In this document: positions 38,568-38,650 of the stretch, in pieces
Layout: each line of letters begins with the position of its first letter
Numbering within the stretch: position 1 is the first letter of the stretch
Translations under genes and position numbers: made by a program
The notes under the pieces: model-generated
Seen by the model: the letters and a program-made list of their open reading frames with translations, nothing else
Database searches by the model: none
Told to the model about the DNA's origin: nothing
Assembly: GCA_021811935.1 (NCBI GenBank)
Contig: JAKAPW010000006.1
Location: 1-38,650 of the forward strand
Source of the DNA: an archaeon
Lineage (GTDB): Archaea > Thermoproteota > Nitrososphaeria > Conexivisphaerales > DTJL01
Direction of reading: 5' to 3'
Length of the DNA stretch: 38,650 nt

Positions 38568-38650
38568 AAACACGGGCCGGGGAGTTCATCTTCATGGCGA
38601 GCTTAAGGGTTAGAAGCCCGAAGGCGGAGGGAAACCGAAACCTCGCAGCG

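Overview
38.65 kb archaeal chromosomal segment. The 16S sequence and gene content look Nitrososphaeria/Thaumarchaeota-like; this placement is an inference. About 36 CDS are supported. (i) An information-processing core: TFS, RpoL, Csl4, Dph2, L10e, a TrmG10-like methyltransferase, a SPOUT methyltransferase, a HemK-like methyltransferase, KsgA, DUF655, RpoF, L21e, Pus10, SRP54, Dph6, NAD kinase and Nob1. (ii) A metal-homeostasis cassette: a Cys-motif membrane protein, a PadR-like regulator with a C-terminal TRASH-like domain, a CopA ATPase with an N-terminal YHS/TRASH-like domain, and a frameshifted HMA/CopZ relic. (iii) A probable catabolic island: MBL lactonase-like protein, decayed alpha/beta hydrolase, two-subunit CoA-transferase, ACMSD-like amidohydrolase, UbiD-like decarboxylase, acyl-CoA synthetase and a methyltransferase. 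(iv) Two MFS transporters, archaeal PEP carboxylase and a 16S-23S rRNA operon truncated by the window end. The most notable signals are: a 16S intron that splits the universal 806R primer site and carries a C-terminal homing-endonuclease relic; a 23S intron with a miniature LAGLIDADG ORF; tRNA-Ser(CGA) with two apparent introns; tRNA-Leu(CAG) with a non-canonical intron in the anticodon stem; a tandem ThyX-like pair whose conserved motifs are split between two ORFs; and the PadR-TRASH/YHS-CopA cassette with a palindrome on its TATA box. No CRISPR array, transposase or phage module was seen. All calls come from reading motifs by eye; no database search was run.
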